A stretch of 18,151 nt of DNA from positions 1 to 18,151 of the forward strand of contig RCSS01000623.1 in the NCBI GenBank assembly GCA_004000155.1, read 5' to 3'. Source of the DNA: Tubulinosema ratisbonensis. Lineage: Eukaryota > Microsporidia > Tubulinosematidae. The stretch's first letter is position 1; each line of letters opens with the position of its first letter. The notes beneath the pieces were generated by a model. It was not told the DNA's origin and did no database searches. It worked only from the letters and a program-made list of their open reading frames with translations. Position numbers and translations under genes: made by a program. Shown piece by piece: positions 1-9,869 of this stretch.

Positions 1-50
1 TCTTAACATAGTTTATGAATTAGCAATCTCTTAACATAGTTTATGAATTA
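1..50. repeat. perfect 22-bp direct repeat at window edge
   Basis: Positions 1-22 and 29-50 are identical (both start tcttaacatag and end tatgaatta), separated by the six bases gcaatc, so the period is 28 bp. With only two copies visible and the first starting at base 1, this may be the end of a longer tandem array cut by the window. It could equally be an assembly artefact at a contig end. Confidence 0.9.
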
Positions 51-229
51 ATAAATGTTTTACAAGAAGTTAGGATAAAAAATAATTTTTATTTCAAAAT
101 TTTCTTAAAAATAATCTTATATTTGTTCCGTTTTTAAAACTTTTTAAATTCATAAACTTCATTAAAAATTTGTTAATTTGACTATAATAAAGCAAATTTA
201 TCAATATAAACTATAAATAAGTCAAAAAA

Positions 230-239
230 CACCCTTAAA
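230..239 (+). promoter_or_regulatory. CCC-type start signal before the 142-aa gene
   Basis: The bases CACCCTTAAA directly precede the ATG at 240. A CCC-like element a few bases upstream of the start codon is a known feature of microsporidian promoters, and the same ACCCTT string precedes the ATG at 2887. It supports the chosen start and plus-strand transcription. That it acts as the promoter is inference. Confidence 0.5.
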
Positions 240-668
240 ATGTTCTTCCATTTGTTAACTTACGTGTTCGCAACAAAACTAGAATTCACTTTCATCAACG
301 TATTAAAAAACTTTAACGTAGAAACAACTCCTAAATCCAAAGTAGACAAAATAATAAAAATAAGTGACAGATTTTTGTTCCATGTCGATAAACCTGACGA
401 ATCAGATTCGTCAAAAGAGTTAATGTCAAAACTAGGAGACAAAAAGGAAGTTGTTTTAAAATCTTTTAAGAATATTTTTGACATAGCTACTAAGATGGTT
501 GAAGGTGAAATTAATAACGAAGAATTTAGCAAAAAGTGTGATGTTGAGTTGGCTAATCTTGAAAAAGAATTTGTGAATGATGAGGAAGGGTTGGTTACTT
601 TGGTGAGTGTATTTAACCATGCTTATGAAAATAAAATTAATCCTTCTAAAAGTGAAAAGGATGAATAA
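240..668 (+). CDS. small orphan protein, possibly secreted, 142 aa
   Basis: I do not recognise the family. The ORF has 142 codons. Its first 16 or so residues are hydrophobic and aromatic (MFFHLLTYVFATKLEF) and could act as a short signal peptide or anchor. The rest is soluble, charged and probably helical, with an acidic Ser/Asp patch at about residues 53-60 and a Lys/Glu-rich C-terminus ending KSEKDE. There is one cysteine, at about residue 100. Base composition is clearly less AT-rich than the flanks, which supports real coding. The start is supported by the CCCTTAAAATG context, and no ATG further upstream is in frame without a stop. It ends in TAA and is followed by T-rich sequence. The short ORF on the opposite strand (260-532) is a shadow. 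A host-directed secreted protein is only a guess. Confidence 0.7.
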   Translation: MFFHLLTYVFATKLEFTFINVLKNFNVETTPKSKVDKIIKISDRFLFHVDKPDESDSSKELMSKLGDKKEVVLKSFKNIFDIATKMVEGEINNEEFSKKCDVELANLEKEFVNDEEGLVTLVSVFNHAYENKINPSKSEKDE

Positions 669-1756
669 AAATGATTAATCTGTTTTTTTTATTTCATTAA
701 TTTTAAAGGATTTAATTCGTTTTTTTTATTTCTTTTGATTTGTTAAATTGGAAAGTTTTTTTTATTAACCAAATTTCTTTGTCAACAATTGTTTTTTTTT
801 AATTTAATGATATATTTTTATATTAAAAATATTTTAATTTTTTTGTATTTTTTCAAGTTTAAAAGCATATTTTATTTATTTAAGTAAAAATAACCATATA
901 ATTTATTGTTGTAAAATGATTTTAAAGAATATTAATTTTGAATTATTTAAAAATATAATCATTTAGAAAGTGTTATTCAAACTAATTTTCTAAATTTTAT
1001 CTTTTGAATGATATTTCAAAAAAAATATACATTAAATTTACCATCATAAAATATTTATGCAACACTATTAATTAATTTCTATAATCTAAATATAATAAAT
1101 TGTATTTACGATTAACAGAGTAATAAAATATTTTTATTTTACAGTACGATGATTCATTTTATAAAAATTTTAAATAAATATTATTGCCATGTTCGGCGAT
1201 GAGTTTAAGAGAAGGTTTAGGTAAAAATAAATTAATTTTATAAGAATATAATGTTTTATTACCTTATTTATAGTCCCTTTTCATTTTTATGGGTGTTCAA
1301 GTACTAAATTAATCTATTAATTTGAAAATTATACAGATAAAATCTTTTGATGTATGATATTACAGTTAAAATAAAAAATTATTCACATTTTTTTAGGAAT
1401 CTATATTTTTTCGGTTTTAGAAGTTGAATCAATCTATACTTTTTTAAATGCCTTTTTTTGATTATAGATCTAAACCCTATTTGATTTATGTAAAAGAGAA
1501 AATTTACATTGAAATACTATTCTTAAAAGATAATTTTATTGATTCAAATTTTTATAATACAAAAAAAAGATTGAACATATTTTTTTTTGAAGAATTAATC
1601 TTGTATTTCTTTTTTGTTTACTTATGATTTGGCTATAAATCAGTTTCCTAATCTTTTTAATAATAGATATGAATTGCGACGTGAAATATGAGAACAAAAT
1701 TGTATTAGTTTCTTAGTCTTAATAAATTAAATAATTCACTTTTACGATTAAATGGT
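669..1756. other. AT-rich intergenic stretch, no gene seen
   Basis: There is no sustained reading frame and many A or T runs. The only coding-like scrap is an 11-codon ORF at about 1190-1225 (ATG TTC GGC GAT GAG...TAG/TAA-rich after), too short to call. No RNA gene structure was recognised. Confidence 0.6.
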
Positions 1757-1759
1757 TAA

Positions 1760-1849
1760 AATATACAGTTAAAACGCGCTGTAGATGAGGTTGTTGGAAC
1801 GGATGTGAAAATACGCGAAACTGTCTTCAAATGCTACATTCATTATTAA
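1760..1849 (+). pseudogene. remnant of a pogo/Tigger-type psq helix-turn-helix
   Basis: A 29-codon open stretch encodes a peptide containing KRAVDEVVGTDVKIRETVFK and then CYIHY. It fits the psq-type DNA-binding helix-turn-helix at the N-terminus of pogo/Tigger and CENP-B-like transposases (general pattern A-x-E-V-x-x-G-x-x-I-R-x-[TA]-A-x-x-[FY]-x-I-x-x-S-T-[IL]). It is bounded by TAA at 1757-1759 and TAA at 1847-1849, at the place where the conserved S-T-L would follow. The GC content is well above the flanks. No catalytic domain follows in a readable frame, so this is at most a fragment. A pogo/Tigger-like DDE fragment lies at the right edge of the window (18052-18151, minus strand). The assignment rests on pattern alone. 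Confidence 0.35.
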
Positions 1850-1860
1850 CAATAAATAAA

Positions 1861-2115
1861 ATGCACGGGTGTAGTGTTTAAAAGACTTGCTGTATCTTGC
1901 TCTTTATATAACTATATAGAAACACATTTTACCTTATGTTTCTTTGTAAATAAATATAAATATTTTATAAAGATGGTATAGCAAAAGATCTTCGTGTAAA
2001 TTTCTATTCTTAGGCAAAAGAGGATACAGATTTATTGTTAGGTTGTGAGGAATAAGTGATAAATGATGGCACCATTGCTAAAATACTTAACAAAGCCCAC
2101 AGTCAGCACTTAAGT
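1861..2115 (+). mobile_element. degraded copy A of an IS630/Tc1-type element (5' part)
   Basis: This segment aligns by eye with 6482-6632 (+) and with the reverse complement of about 13320-13141. Shared landmarks, in the same order, are TATCTTGC, a CACATTTT..ATGTTTCT block, an A/T block ending TTTTATAA, GGTATAGC.AAAGATCTT, and TAAATTTCT followed by TTAGG. In copy C this leads into a transposase with DDE motifs, so here it should be the 5' leader and first codons. The ATG at 1973 is the likely original start. A coding-like frame follows with in-frame stops and a peptide INDGTIAKILNKAHSQH, resembling a helix-turn-helix recognition helix. Downstream of about 2115 similarity is lost, so the copy is truncated. 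Confidence 0.5.
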
Positions 2116-2880
2116 AATTTTTAAAGAATTTTGATGAAAAAAAACTGTTAATGATAGTATTATCTGTATTACTAATAAAAATATTGAAATATTACATATT
2201 AAACAAAAAAAGTAAAATTTAAAATTAAAATTATATTTTTAATAAGTTATTTAATGAATTTACTTTTAAAAAATACAAAATATTAAATTACGCAACATTG
2301 TGGATCGAATATTATAAAATAATTATTTAACTATTACATTAGCTTTGTAATAAATTTTAATTGATATTTTTAGAATTTACCATTATTTTAAATGAATTTT
2401 TCAAAAAAACAAAATTATTTCAAGATAAAAGTAAAAGGGTAATTTATTGGATAAAAATTATAAACTAAAAGTTGAAATTTTTTTAAAGAAGAAAACAATA
2501 AATAATTATTAAATCATCAACATTTTATTTTATAAAAGATTTCTTTATTTGTGTTCAATAATAAATATTTTTTATATTAAATAATTAAGTAAAATATGAA
2601 TTAAAAAGTATGTCTATAAGTTTTTTATCAAAAAATATTTTTATTTTATAGATTTTTTATCAATAAAGTTTTATAATTTAAAGAAGTTTTTAAAAAAAGA
2701 TGTAATCTTTTACCTAAAAGTTTTTTTTTAAACAATTGTTTTTTCCGTAACTCATTCTTTAAAATTCATAATACAAATGTAATTAAAAAAATAATCTTGT
2801 AAATAAAATAATAATTTCTCTTATCTTCTCCTATCAAAGAAAAAAATTTAATAAAAAAGATAAATTTATAAAAAAAGAAT
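2116..2880. other. AT-rich intergenic stretch, no gene seen
   Basis: Only short frames and many poly-A/T runs are present. Two similar segments, about 2619-2640 and 2648-2669 (both TTTTTTATCAA-containing), form a weak direct repeat. Nothing else stands out before the CCC signal at 2882. Confidence 0.6.
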
Positions 2881-2886
2881 ACCCTT
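2881..2886 (+). promoter_or_regulatory. CCC-type start signal before the 249-aa gene
   Basis: ACCCTT lies immediately before the ATG at 2887, matching the string five bases upstream of the ATG at 240 (ACCCTTAAA). The position fits the microsporidian CCC-like promoter element and supports the start codon. Function is inferred. Confidence 0.5.
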
Positions 2887-3636
2887 ATGAAATTATTATC
2901 TCTGTTTATTGTTGGGTTAAATTTTTCAAGAAGAAAATCACATAATTTTCATCCTTACTCACAAATGAATAGGATTAATAGAAGAGAAATAAAGCTTAAT
3001 GATTTTGATTTAGGAATAAATAGGTGCAATAATGTTATTTCTTATAAAATAAAAACAAATCCTACAACATTCATAAAAACACCATCTTTATATGATATCA
3101 AAGAGAAACAGCCTACTCTTAAAGCCAGAACAAGCGTGGTTTCGCAAGCTCAATCTGAGTTAACAAGTTTATGTAGACAATTCGATAATTTAGCTAGTAT
3201 ATCGGAAGAACCACTTTGCGAAAAAATAAAAAAATACATTATCAGTTATAAAGCTCCTAACCCTGTTCTCGGAAAATATATTGATCATCTGTCCAAGCGT
3301 TTTATAAGTTTTTTTAACGAAGATAAATTTTATATCATTACATTTACGGTGTTTATTGTTGTTATATCAAATGGGTTGGAAAACTTTACTGCAAGTGAAC
3401 ATGAATCTGACGGAAATATTTTAAGCGAAGAAAGATACAAGGTCAACTTTTCTATCTCGGATGTAAGTTTGGCTGCANTAAAATGGAGAGGATTAAGCTT
3501 TAGAACTACAGATCACTATAAAGCTTTAGAGACTGCTATTTCTTTACTTGGACTTCAAGAGATTTCAAGTGATGAAAATCTTAGAAAAATGAGAACCAAA
3601 TTTACAGAAGGGTTAGATTTCTTTTTAAAGAAATAA
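2887..3636 (+). CDS. orphan protein with N-terminal signal and one internal hydrophobic segment, 249 aa
   Basis: The family is not recognised. The protein begins with a short signal-like sequence (MKLLSLFIVGLNFS), followed at once by basic residues (RRKSHNFH). Residues 15-80 are basic and polar. Residues 80-145 look helical. A strongly hydrophobic run at about 147-162 (FYIITFTVFIVVISNG) could be a membrane segment or buried helix. Residues 163-249 are mixed and charged, ending in LDFFLKK. The sequence carries one ambiguous base at 3478 (codon NTA, residue 198). All four possibilities encode Ile, Val or Leu, so the frame is not at risk. Codon use and composition differ clearly from the flanks. 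The start is supported by ACCCTT just before the ATG. A secreted or endomembrane location is possible but unproven. Confidence 0.75.
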   Translation: MKLLSLFIVGLNFSRRKSHNFHPYSQMNRINRREIKLNDFDLGINRCNNVISYKIKTNPTTFIKTPSLYDIKEKQPTLKARTSVVSQAQSELTSLCRQFDNLASISEEPLCEKIKKYIISYKAPNPVLGKYIDHLSKRFISFFNEDKFYIITFTVFIVVISNGLENFTASEHESDGNILSEERYKVNFSISDVSLAAXKWRGLSFRTTDHYKALETAISLLGLQEISSDENLRKMRTKFTEGLDFFLKK

Positions 3637-5413
3637 TGAATGAGTCATTAATAAAAAATAGGATTTTAACTTATTTTAAATAGTTTTATTGTATTATAAA
3701 AATTTTTAGTAAAAAATGCTTTGAAGAATATTTTATTTACTATTTTGAAATTTAAAATGCGGATTATCGAAATATACTTTGTTTTTTGTTAAAGCATATC
3801 TTTTTACTTCTGCCTTTAAATAAAAACTTATATTTTAAAGTATTAAACTGAATTTTTCAAAATTTATCATTTTAAAAATGAAAAATTTTGTTCCTAAAAT
3901 AAAAAAATCATTACGTAATCTAAAAAAAAGAAGAAATATTTTAATTAGATGATTTATAAAAAAGAAGTAGTAATTGATAAACAAACCTAGTAATAATTCA
4001 TTAAATAGCACACAACAACTACAATATCCATTGGTATAAAACAATAACAACAGGCATTTGAGATAAAATTTTATTTGTTACTCTTTCATACGTAGATTTT
4101 TTTATAAATTGAGTTACAGAATGTAAGAAAATTCATAAATATCGTCAAAAACTATTTAATAGACATTTAATAAAGTAATTTAAAAGGTTTGCTATAAACT
4201 GAATTACAGCGAAAAAATATTTATTTATATATAAATTTAAAGTAAAACTAAAAAAAGCAATTATTTTGAAAAAAATAAGAAAAATATATTAATGCGCATT
4301 TAAATAATTTAAATTTACATAAAAATAATAAAACCACAGTAAAAAATTTAGGATAGAATAAACTATTGAAGATAAATATAATTATTTTTATTAATAAAAG
4401 AAAAAATGATAATCTTTAAATAATTAATTAGAACAAACCCCTATAAATAATTTTATATCACACAAAAAAATGTTAAATTATTGTCCTTTCTGTAGGACTT
4501 ATCTTTAATCAATTTTACAAATGAGGATTTTTAGCAGGTTTTATTTATAAGATTGTTGTAAACCATTAAATATTTGTATTTTCCCAACGATTCAGATTTT
4601 CGTAATGTTTTTAGACATTTGTTAATCATATAAACCTTTTGCCTGTTTTGTATTTCCCTTCACATAAAAGATGTCGTAAAGAACATTACAACTATAAATG
4701 GTAAAATCATAAAAGAAACGGACAAGGATAAATATTTGTTATTATATTTCTAAAAAACAGGTATAAATCTCATACTTTACCTTTTAAAACATTAGAAGTA
4801 AATATAATTAAGTTAATGTATTATATTTTCTAATTTTTTTAGAAGTGGTGTTATACATATTTTCTGAAAAACTGCAAAAAAGTCATTTTATTTACCAAGT
4901 TGTCGTAACTCTCAAATACAAGTACCTTATTAGCAAAAAAATTGCTTATAATGATATATTTTATTATATTGTGTTGTTTCTTTGTTGTTGCATCTCTTCC
5001 AAAAGATAATAAATTTTTATTTATTAACATATTTTTTCTATAAAAACCTTAATAAATTTTTTACGAAACGAGTGTATCCTAAATAAAGTATATAAAAAAT
5101 ATAATTACAGCTTTGATCAATATTTTAATTTACTATTTCTTTATTTGAATTGATTACAAAAAAATTACATGGTTTAGGAACTTAAATTGATATAATTAAA
5201 ATCAGACAAACATAACGTATAATTATTCTCATAAGCACAAAATAATAATAAAATTAAATAAAAAAATCATAAAACAAGACAATGTAACTCTTTTGATAAT
5301 TATTATATGTATTCATAGTGAAAATAAATCCTGTTTTTTTCTTAGTCTTTATAAATTACGGACAAGTTTTATTTATTTAAAAGATTTGTTTTCACACTTA
5401 TAATTTAATCAAA
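3637..5413. other. AT-rich intergenic desert with one doubtful minus-strand ORF
   Basis: No supported gene was found. On the minus strand, about 4668 down to 4530, there is a 43-codon open stretch containing KVYMINKCLKTLRKSESLGK. It has no recognised family and starts just after an in-frame TGA, so it may be coding debris or chance. The frame at 3835-4050 (-) is Phe/Leu-rich, has no start signal and looks like chance in A-rich sequence. No tRNA-like T-loop sequence was seen. Confidence 0.5.
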
Positions 5414-6326
5414 ATGAAAAAACTAAAGTTATTTTTCCTGTCTTTAAGCCTAAAAAAGTCTAAACATAATTTAATAATAACTATGAATTCTTAAAAGATA
5501 AAAACATATGGGACTAAAGTGATTAGTTTTGTTTCCGAATTTAAGAAACTAAATATTGAATTAAAAAATGATTGGGGTTTTAAAGATATAGGAAAAAAAG
5601 GATTTGTCTATTTTGAAAACTAAAAATATGAAAGTAATTGTTTAAAAGAAGCTGGTTGCTAGAAGAAAAAGACTTAAAGGAAGTAATAGCCTGAGAATAA
5701 ATTATGAGGCGGAAACTCCAACTATAACATTATAAATTTTTAAAAAGTAAAATAAGATTTTATCTAAAATATAAAAGTGTGTTATTGAATCTTAAGATAT
5801 CTAAATAAAATAAACTTTAAAATTAATCTTAATTGTGTGAGGAGGTTTTAAACAATGAAACAAGTATTTTGTCAATAAAAATATAAATAACTAAAATTAG
5901 TTGCCTTGGTCGGTAACTTTTGAAAAGGTACATACTGTATAATAGCATAAATATCTTCAATATTTAAAGTCATTGATTTTTTGAGCAATAATTAAATTAA
6001 CAATAGTCAGGTTAATAAAGACTGAACGCATTTAGGGAAGCTTGTTTAAATTAATTAAGTCACTAGTATACTTAGTTTTTAAGCTCACGGTTTAAAATTT
6101 GCATGAAGATGCGATAGAGTTTAGCAAATAATGTCAAAAAGATCAAAAGGCAATATACTGTATCAGACTTATTCTGAAAAAACTCTGTGATAGAGTGTTT
6201 GAAAAAATTAAATTGGTTTCATTGTTAATAAAAACCGACCAATACTTTAATCATAAAAATTTTCTTGTTGAATGTTATGGTTTTAGGATAGGGATAGTTA
6301 TTTTGAGTTTAAAATTTTATTTTTAA
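5414..6326 (+). pseudogene. decayed gene for a possible two-RRM RNA-binding protein
   Basis: An ATG at 5414 opens a frame broken by TAA at 5492, TAA at 5621 and TAG about 13 codons later. Despite this, the pieces read like RNA recognition motifs. The first has HNLIITMNS (RNP2-like), then GKKGFVYFEN (RNP1-like) at about 5591-5620, and after a frameshift LRINYEAETP, like the last RRM strand. A second unit in the original frame has LVALVGNF (RNP2-like) near 5900 and THLGKLV-stop-IN (RNP1-like) near 6030. After another shift comes HEDAIEFSK near 6100, like the second RRM helix. A final 64-codon open stretch (about 6133-6324) has no recognised match. Poly(A)-binding protein is one candidate family, but the match is only by motif and spacing. 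Chance open runs are common at this base composition, so confidence is modest. Confidence 0.35.
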
Positions 6327-6440
6327 GAATTTTTTTATATTATGGTCGATAACAACTAGCAATATTAGATATCTTAAAAATATTGTTGTGAAACGAATAA
6401 TCCTTTTGTTATTTAGAAAAATTAAATCAATATTTCCTAA

Positions 6441-6632
6441 AACCAAAGCCTACAAAGTAAGTAGATTTAGGCCTGAGTAGAGTGCGCAAGGGTAGTTTTT
6501 AGTGGGCAATATCTTGCGCTGTAGACGGTTATTAAAAACACATTTCTCCATATGTTTCTCAAATTAATAATTATTTTATTAGAAGACATACCAATAAATC
6601 TTCGTATAACTTTCTTATCTGAAGCCAACAAA
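6441..6632 (+). mobile_element. degraded copy B of the IS630/Tc1-type element (5' non-coding part)
   Basis: The segment starts AAAGCCTACAAAGTAAGTAG and matches the reverse complement of about 13366-13141 over nearly its whole length. Shared blocks are AAAGCCT.CAAA, GTAGA.TT.GGC, GGTAG.TTTTAG.GGG, ATATGTTTCT/GTATGTTTCT, AT.CCAATAAATCTTCGTATAA against AGATCTTAGTATAA, and TTTCTTATCT. It also matches copy A from 6482 onward. The ATG present in copy A is lost and no transposase body follows, so this is a solo 5' fragment. AAAGCCT may mark the element's original end, since both B and C begin there. Confidence 0.5.
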
Positions 6633-7633
6633 AAATTTTTGGTTTTTTTCTAGAATCTGAAAAATGAAAAGTAAAAACAATAGAATTAACTAATTCAAGG
6701 ATAAAACTAGTTATTTAAAAATTTATGCAATTAAGTGTTAATTTGCAGTTTACTATAAAAGATAATGTTTATTTGAAAGCAATTAAAATAGGAAAAATTT
6801 TTTGTAAGCTTTAGTATAATTATATTAAAATTTTAAGTTGAATATCAAAAAAATTATTTGTAAATCTATGATTATATGAGAGCTTTTTAATAAAAGTAAA
6901 CTATATATATATCTTATAATCTGTAAATTTAGATAACCATGTGTACAGAATTTAAAAAATTTTTATTTTAGAAAAAAAGATAGATAATTTTTTATTTTAA
7001 TAGTTAAAAGTAATGCAAAAATTTAATCTTAGAGCTAAAATCTGCGCTAGTCCTTGTGATAAACTAAGATTTTTTATATTCTAAAATATAAGCAGAATTT
7101 TTCTTAACAATTTCAAAGATTTATCACAAAAAAACTATTAATAAAAAAAGAAAAAAATATTAAAGATAATTTTTTTTAAAACAATAAAAATATACTTTGA
7201 ATAAAAACATTTTATACGTTTATTTACCTTGTCTGGTTATTCACATTAACTCATAATTTAGCTTAAAAAGGGATTTAAATGATTGTTAAGAAATTTATTT
7301 ACAATTAAACATTGTTAAATTTACATTTATCTATCCATCTTAATTATTTTCAAATTAAAACTAAAAATACAATAAAGTTTGATTTGACTTCAAGGATTTT
7401 TTTAAAAACAATATATTAAAGACAAGTAACCTTTTTAATAAATCTAAAGTCATACCAAAGTTATAAATGAGACAAAAAAAAGAAATCGGAATAAAAATTT
7501 AGAGACGTATTTTATATAAGCTTTTATATATAAAATTATATGATTTATATTAAAAAAATAACCTAAGATTAAAAAAATAATGACCTGATACATAATATCA
7601 GATTTTATGCAAACGCTAAGCAATTAAAATTAT
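6633..7633. other. AT-rich intergenic stretch, no gene seen
   Basis: There is no frame worth calling on either strand. The stretch contains long A runs, a TA-dinucleotide run at about 6902-6914, and an AT-only stem-like sequence around 7511-7550. Any terminator or polyadenylation site for the minus-strand gene ending at 7634 or 7805 would lie here, but no specific signal can be singled out. Confidence 0.55.
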
Positions 7634-7804
7634 TTATTCATCTAAGAGTAAATTTTCGACATATTTTTTTACAATAAATTGACTTAATTCCATTTCAAGT
7701 TTAGCATAATTGTCAGTCGTTTCTTTATGATTATTAAAAAAGGATTTTATTATACCAAACAAATCATTGTTGATTTTATCAAAATTTTTTTCTTCAAATT
7801 CAGT
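7634..7804 (-). other. 56-codon in-frame continuation of the 591-aa gene beyond its TAA
   Basis: Immediately after the TAA at 7807-7805, the same frame stays open for 56 codons and ends in a second TAA (7636-7634). The translated stretch is coding-like: TEFEEKNFDKINNDLFGIIK leads into a charged helical segment and ends YVENLLLDE. At this base composition a run of 56 sense codons directly in phase is unlikely, though not impossible, by chance. The simplest readings are a recent nonsense change (CAA to TAA would do it), a sequencing error, or stop-codon readthrough. Which one applies cannot be decided here. Confidence 0.65.
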
Positions 7805-9580
7805 TTAGTTTATTTCTTTGATTGAATTTTCTTGACTGAACCTTACAAAATAATCTTTATCAATAATTTTGACAATATGGGTTTGTCTTTTAGTGTCTTT
7901 CATAAAAAAATGATCCTTTTTAAGTTTTAACTTCTTAAAATCAATATCAAAATTTAAAAAATATGAAAATACAAACTCCTGATATTTTGACGAATCGTAG
8001 AATGATTTATAATACACTTTTACAAATGTTAAGAAAGCCGAAAACATTACATGTTTTACAGGGGAGTCTCTAGTTTTAAAATTATGCAAATAAAATGATG
8101 TTATTATTATTTTAGATTCTAAAATAAATTTAGATACAAAAGGTAAATCATGTATTGTTTCTATTTCAGAAATATCAGACTTAGACTTCATTTCTTCTTT
8201 GTATTTCAGTTTAAGAAACTCAAATTTATAAGCTAACAAGGTTATTACTACTTTTATCTTCGAAAGTATTTTTGTTCCATGGCCACCATTTTTTATTTCA
8301 TCAATTAAAAAATACAAATCAGGTACTAATAACAAAAATACTTCATTAGTTTTATGAAGTAAAAAATATAACAAAACAATTAAGTTAAAACTACGAGAAT
8401 TCACTCTTTTGCATTTAAACTCAATGTGAGAATTTAGGTGATAACAATCAACAAAATTTTTACCGTTTTCTTCGTTGTATTGCTTTAAAAATATGTTAAA
8501 CTGGGCCAAAAGAAAATGTTCAATATAATTTGGGTCAGATAAATCATATAATGGTCCCCTTATATCATAATTTAAAAAGGGCGTAATAAAAAATTCTAAA
8601 TTAAAATCTAAGGAACTCTTTATGAATTTTAAAATGATCCATTCAGTTTTTTCTTTACATTTATTGTATAAATGGAAGATTTCATAAAATTTTAACAAAA
8701 ACCCCTCTTCTAATCGTTTAATGGCCAATAAATATATAGTGTTATTGTTGTTACAAAGGACAACATTTTTAAACAAACCGAGAGAAAATACCTTTAAATT
8801 GTTAATTTTAAAATGATAATATTCCATACAAAATTTACAAACCTCTAAATTGTTGAATGAATCAATTTCTTTCTTAGAAACAGAATATTTTTTTTGTTGT
8901 TTTGTAATGATTTGAATAATATTATTATCAAAATCCAATACATCTACATTATTACCTACGTGATTTACGTTAGAAAAAGAGCATTCTATGTTATTTGTTG
9001 CGGAGCTACTATTTTTAAGTGAAGGAATATTTAGATTATTACTATTATTAAAAGATTTACAATCATTTTTGTCAGAATTAAGTTGACAGTTCAGTTGTCT
9101 TCTAATTGATTCTGTTGTACATTCTGACGGGGTTTCAGTTTGTAGCTCTAAAAAATTTTCTTCAATTTCTTGTTCACATAAATCAAATAATATTTCTTCG
9201 CTAAAAGAGTCTGTCTTAAAATTTTCATCAAATATCTTTTCTTCCTCAAATAAATTTTCTGTGTTAGTATCAAGTTCATTCGCTATCATTTTAATTGTAT
9301 CATCTTGTCTCACTAAATTTAAAGAAGTATTTAATGAAACATCATTTTTAACAATAGGTTCGTTTTTGTCAAAAATATTTAGTGTACTTTTGGGAAATTC
9401 GTTCATAAGTTCACACGAAACAGCCTGGTTTGCATGACTTTTTGTTAAACTCGAAGGATTAATACTCAATTTAAATACTTTATCTTTCGAACAACTTTCT
9501 AAGATATCTGAATAATCTAGTTTCCTCTTTCTATCCCGAGAGCATAGTATTATTCCGAAGAGCATTAACAATTTATTCAT
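7805..9580 (-). CDS. large orphan protein with signal-like N-terminus, 591 aa
   Basis: The family is not recognised. The protein starts MNKLLMLFGIILCS, a short signal-peptide-like stretch, followed by a basic cluster RDRKRK. Residues about 40-220 are Asn/Ser/Glu/Asp-rich and probably disordered. A CKFCMEYYHF motif sits at about 248-257; two cysteines alone are not a zinc site. Residues 260-591 are hydrophobic and Lys/Phe/Leu-rich, like a folded domain. Strongly apolar stretches at about 398-425 (ending LLVPDLYFLID), 441-455 and 488-520 may be buried helices or membrane segments. Base composition over the ORF is clearly coding-like. No CCC signal is visible before the ATG, which is preceded by GTAAGGAAAGA. 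The frame continues 56 codons past the TAA, so the annotated product may be a truncated form of a 648-codon gene. An exported or membrane-associated lineage-specific protein is the best inference. Confidence 0.8.
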   Translation of the reverse strand: MNKLLMLFGIILCSRDRKRKLDYSDILESCSKDKVFKLSINPSSLTKSHANQAVSCELMNEFPKSTLNIFDKNEPIVKNDVSLNTSLNLVRQDDTIKMIANELDTNTENLFEEEKIFDENFKTDSFSEEILFDLCEQEIEENFLELQTETPSECTTESIRRQLNCQLNSDKNDCKSFNNSNNLNIPSLKNSSSATNNIECSFSNVNHVGNNVDVLDFDNNIIQIITKQQKKYSVSKKEIDSFNNLEVCKFCMEYYHFKINNLKVFSLGLFKNVVLCNNNNTIYLLAIKRLEEGFLLKFYEIFHLYNKCKEKTEWIILKFIKSSLDFNLEFFITPFLNYDIRGPLYDLSDPNYIEHFLLAQFNIFLKQYNEENGKNFVDCYHLNSHIEFKCKRVNSRSFNLIVLLYFLLHKTNEVFLLLVPDLYFLIDEIKNGGHGTKILSKIKVVITLLAYKFEFLKLKYKEEMKSKSDISEIETIHDLPFVSKFILESKIIITSFYLHNFKTRDSPVKHVMFSAFLTFVKVYYKSFYDSSKYQEFVFSYFLNFDIDFKKLKLKKDHFFMKDTKRQTHIVKIIDKDYFVRFSQENSIKEIN

Positions 9581-9869
9581 TCTTTCCTTACACTATTATT
9601 TTTATTTTTATTTTGATATAAGATAAGATAAAGATTATTATTAATAAATATTTAATTTTCCAGGATCGAGATATCGACGATATTTTTATTTATGAAATGA
9701 AATCAGAATTTAATTGTTTATTATATAAAAAAAACAATCAAATAATAATTATTAGATAGATAAAATTGAAAGAATTGCTATGAGTTTTTTCATTTAAATT
9801 TAGAAAAAAGTAAATTTTGTTTTATTTAAAAATACATGTTCTAATTTATTACAGGTCATCAATACTCTC

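Noticed and set aside
260..532. 90-codon frame on the minus strand
   Set aside because: It lies entirely inside the 142-aa plus-strand gene, has no start signal and reads as a shadow.
3835..4050. 71-codon minus-strand frame rich in Phe/Leu/Asn
   Set aside because: Composition is what A-rich plus-strand sequence gives by chance; no start signal and no family.
1760..6326. Reassignment of TAA/TAG as sense codons to explain the many in-frame stops
   Set aside because: The broken regions also contain frameshifts, while the 249- and 591-codon genes run without any internal TAA or TAG, so decay is the simpler explanation.
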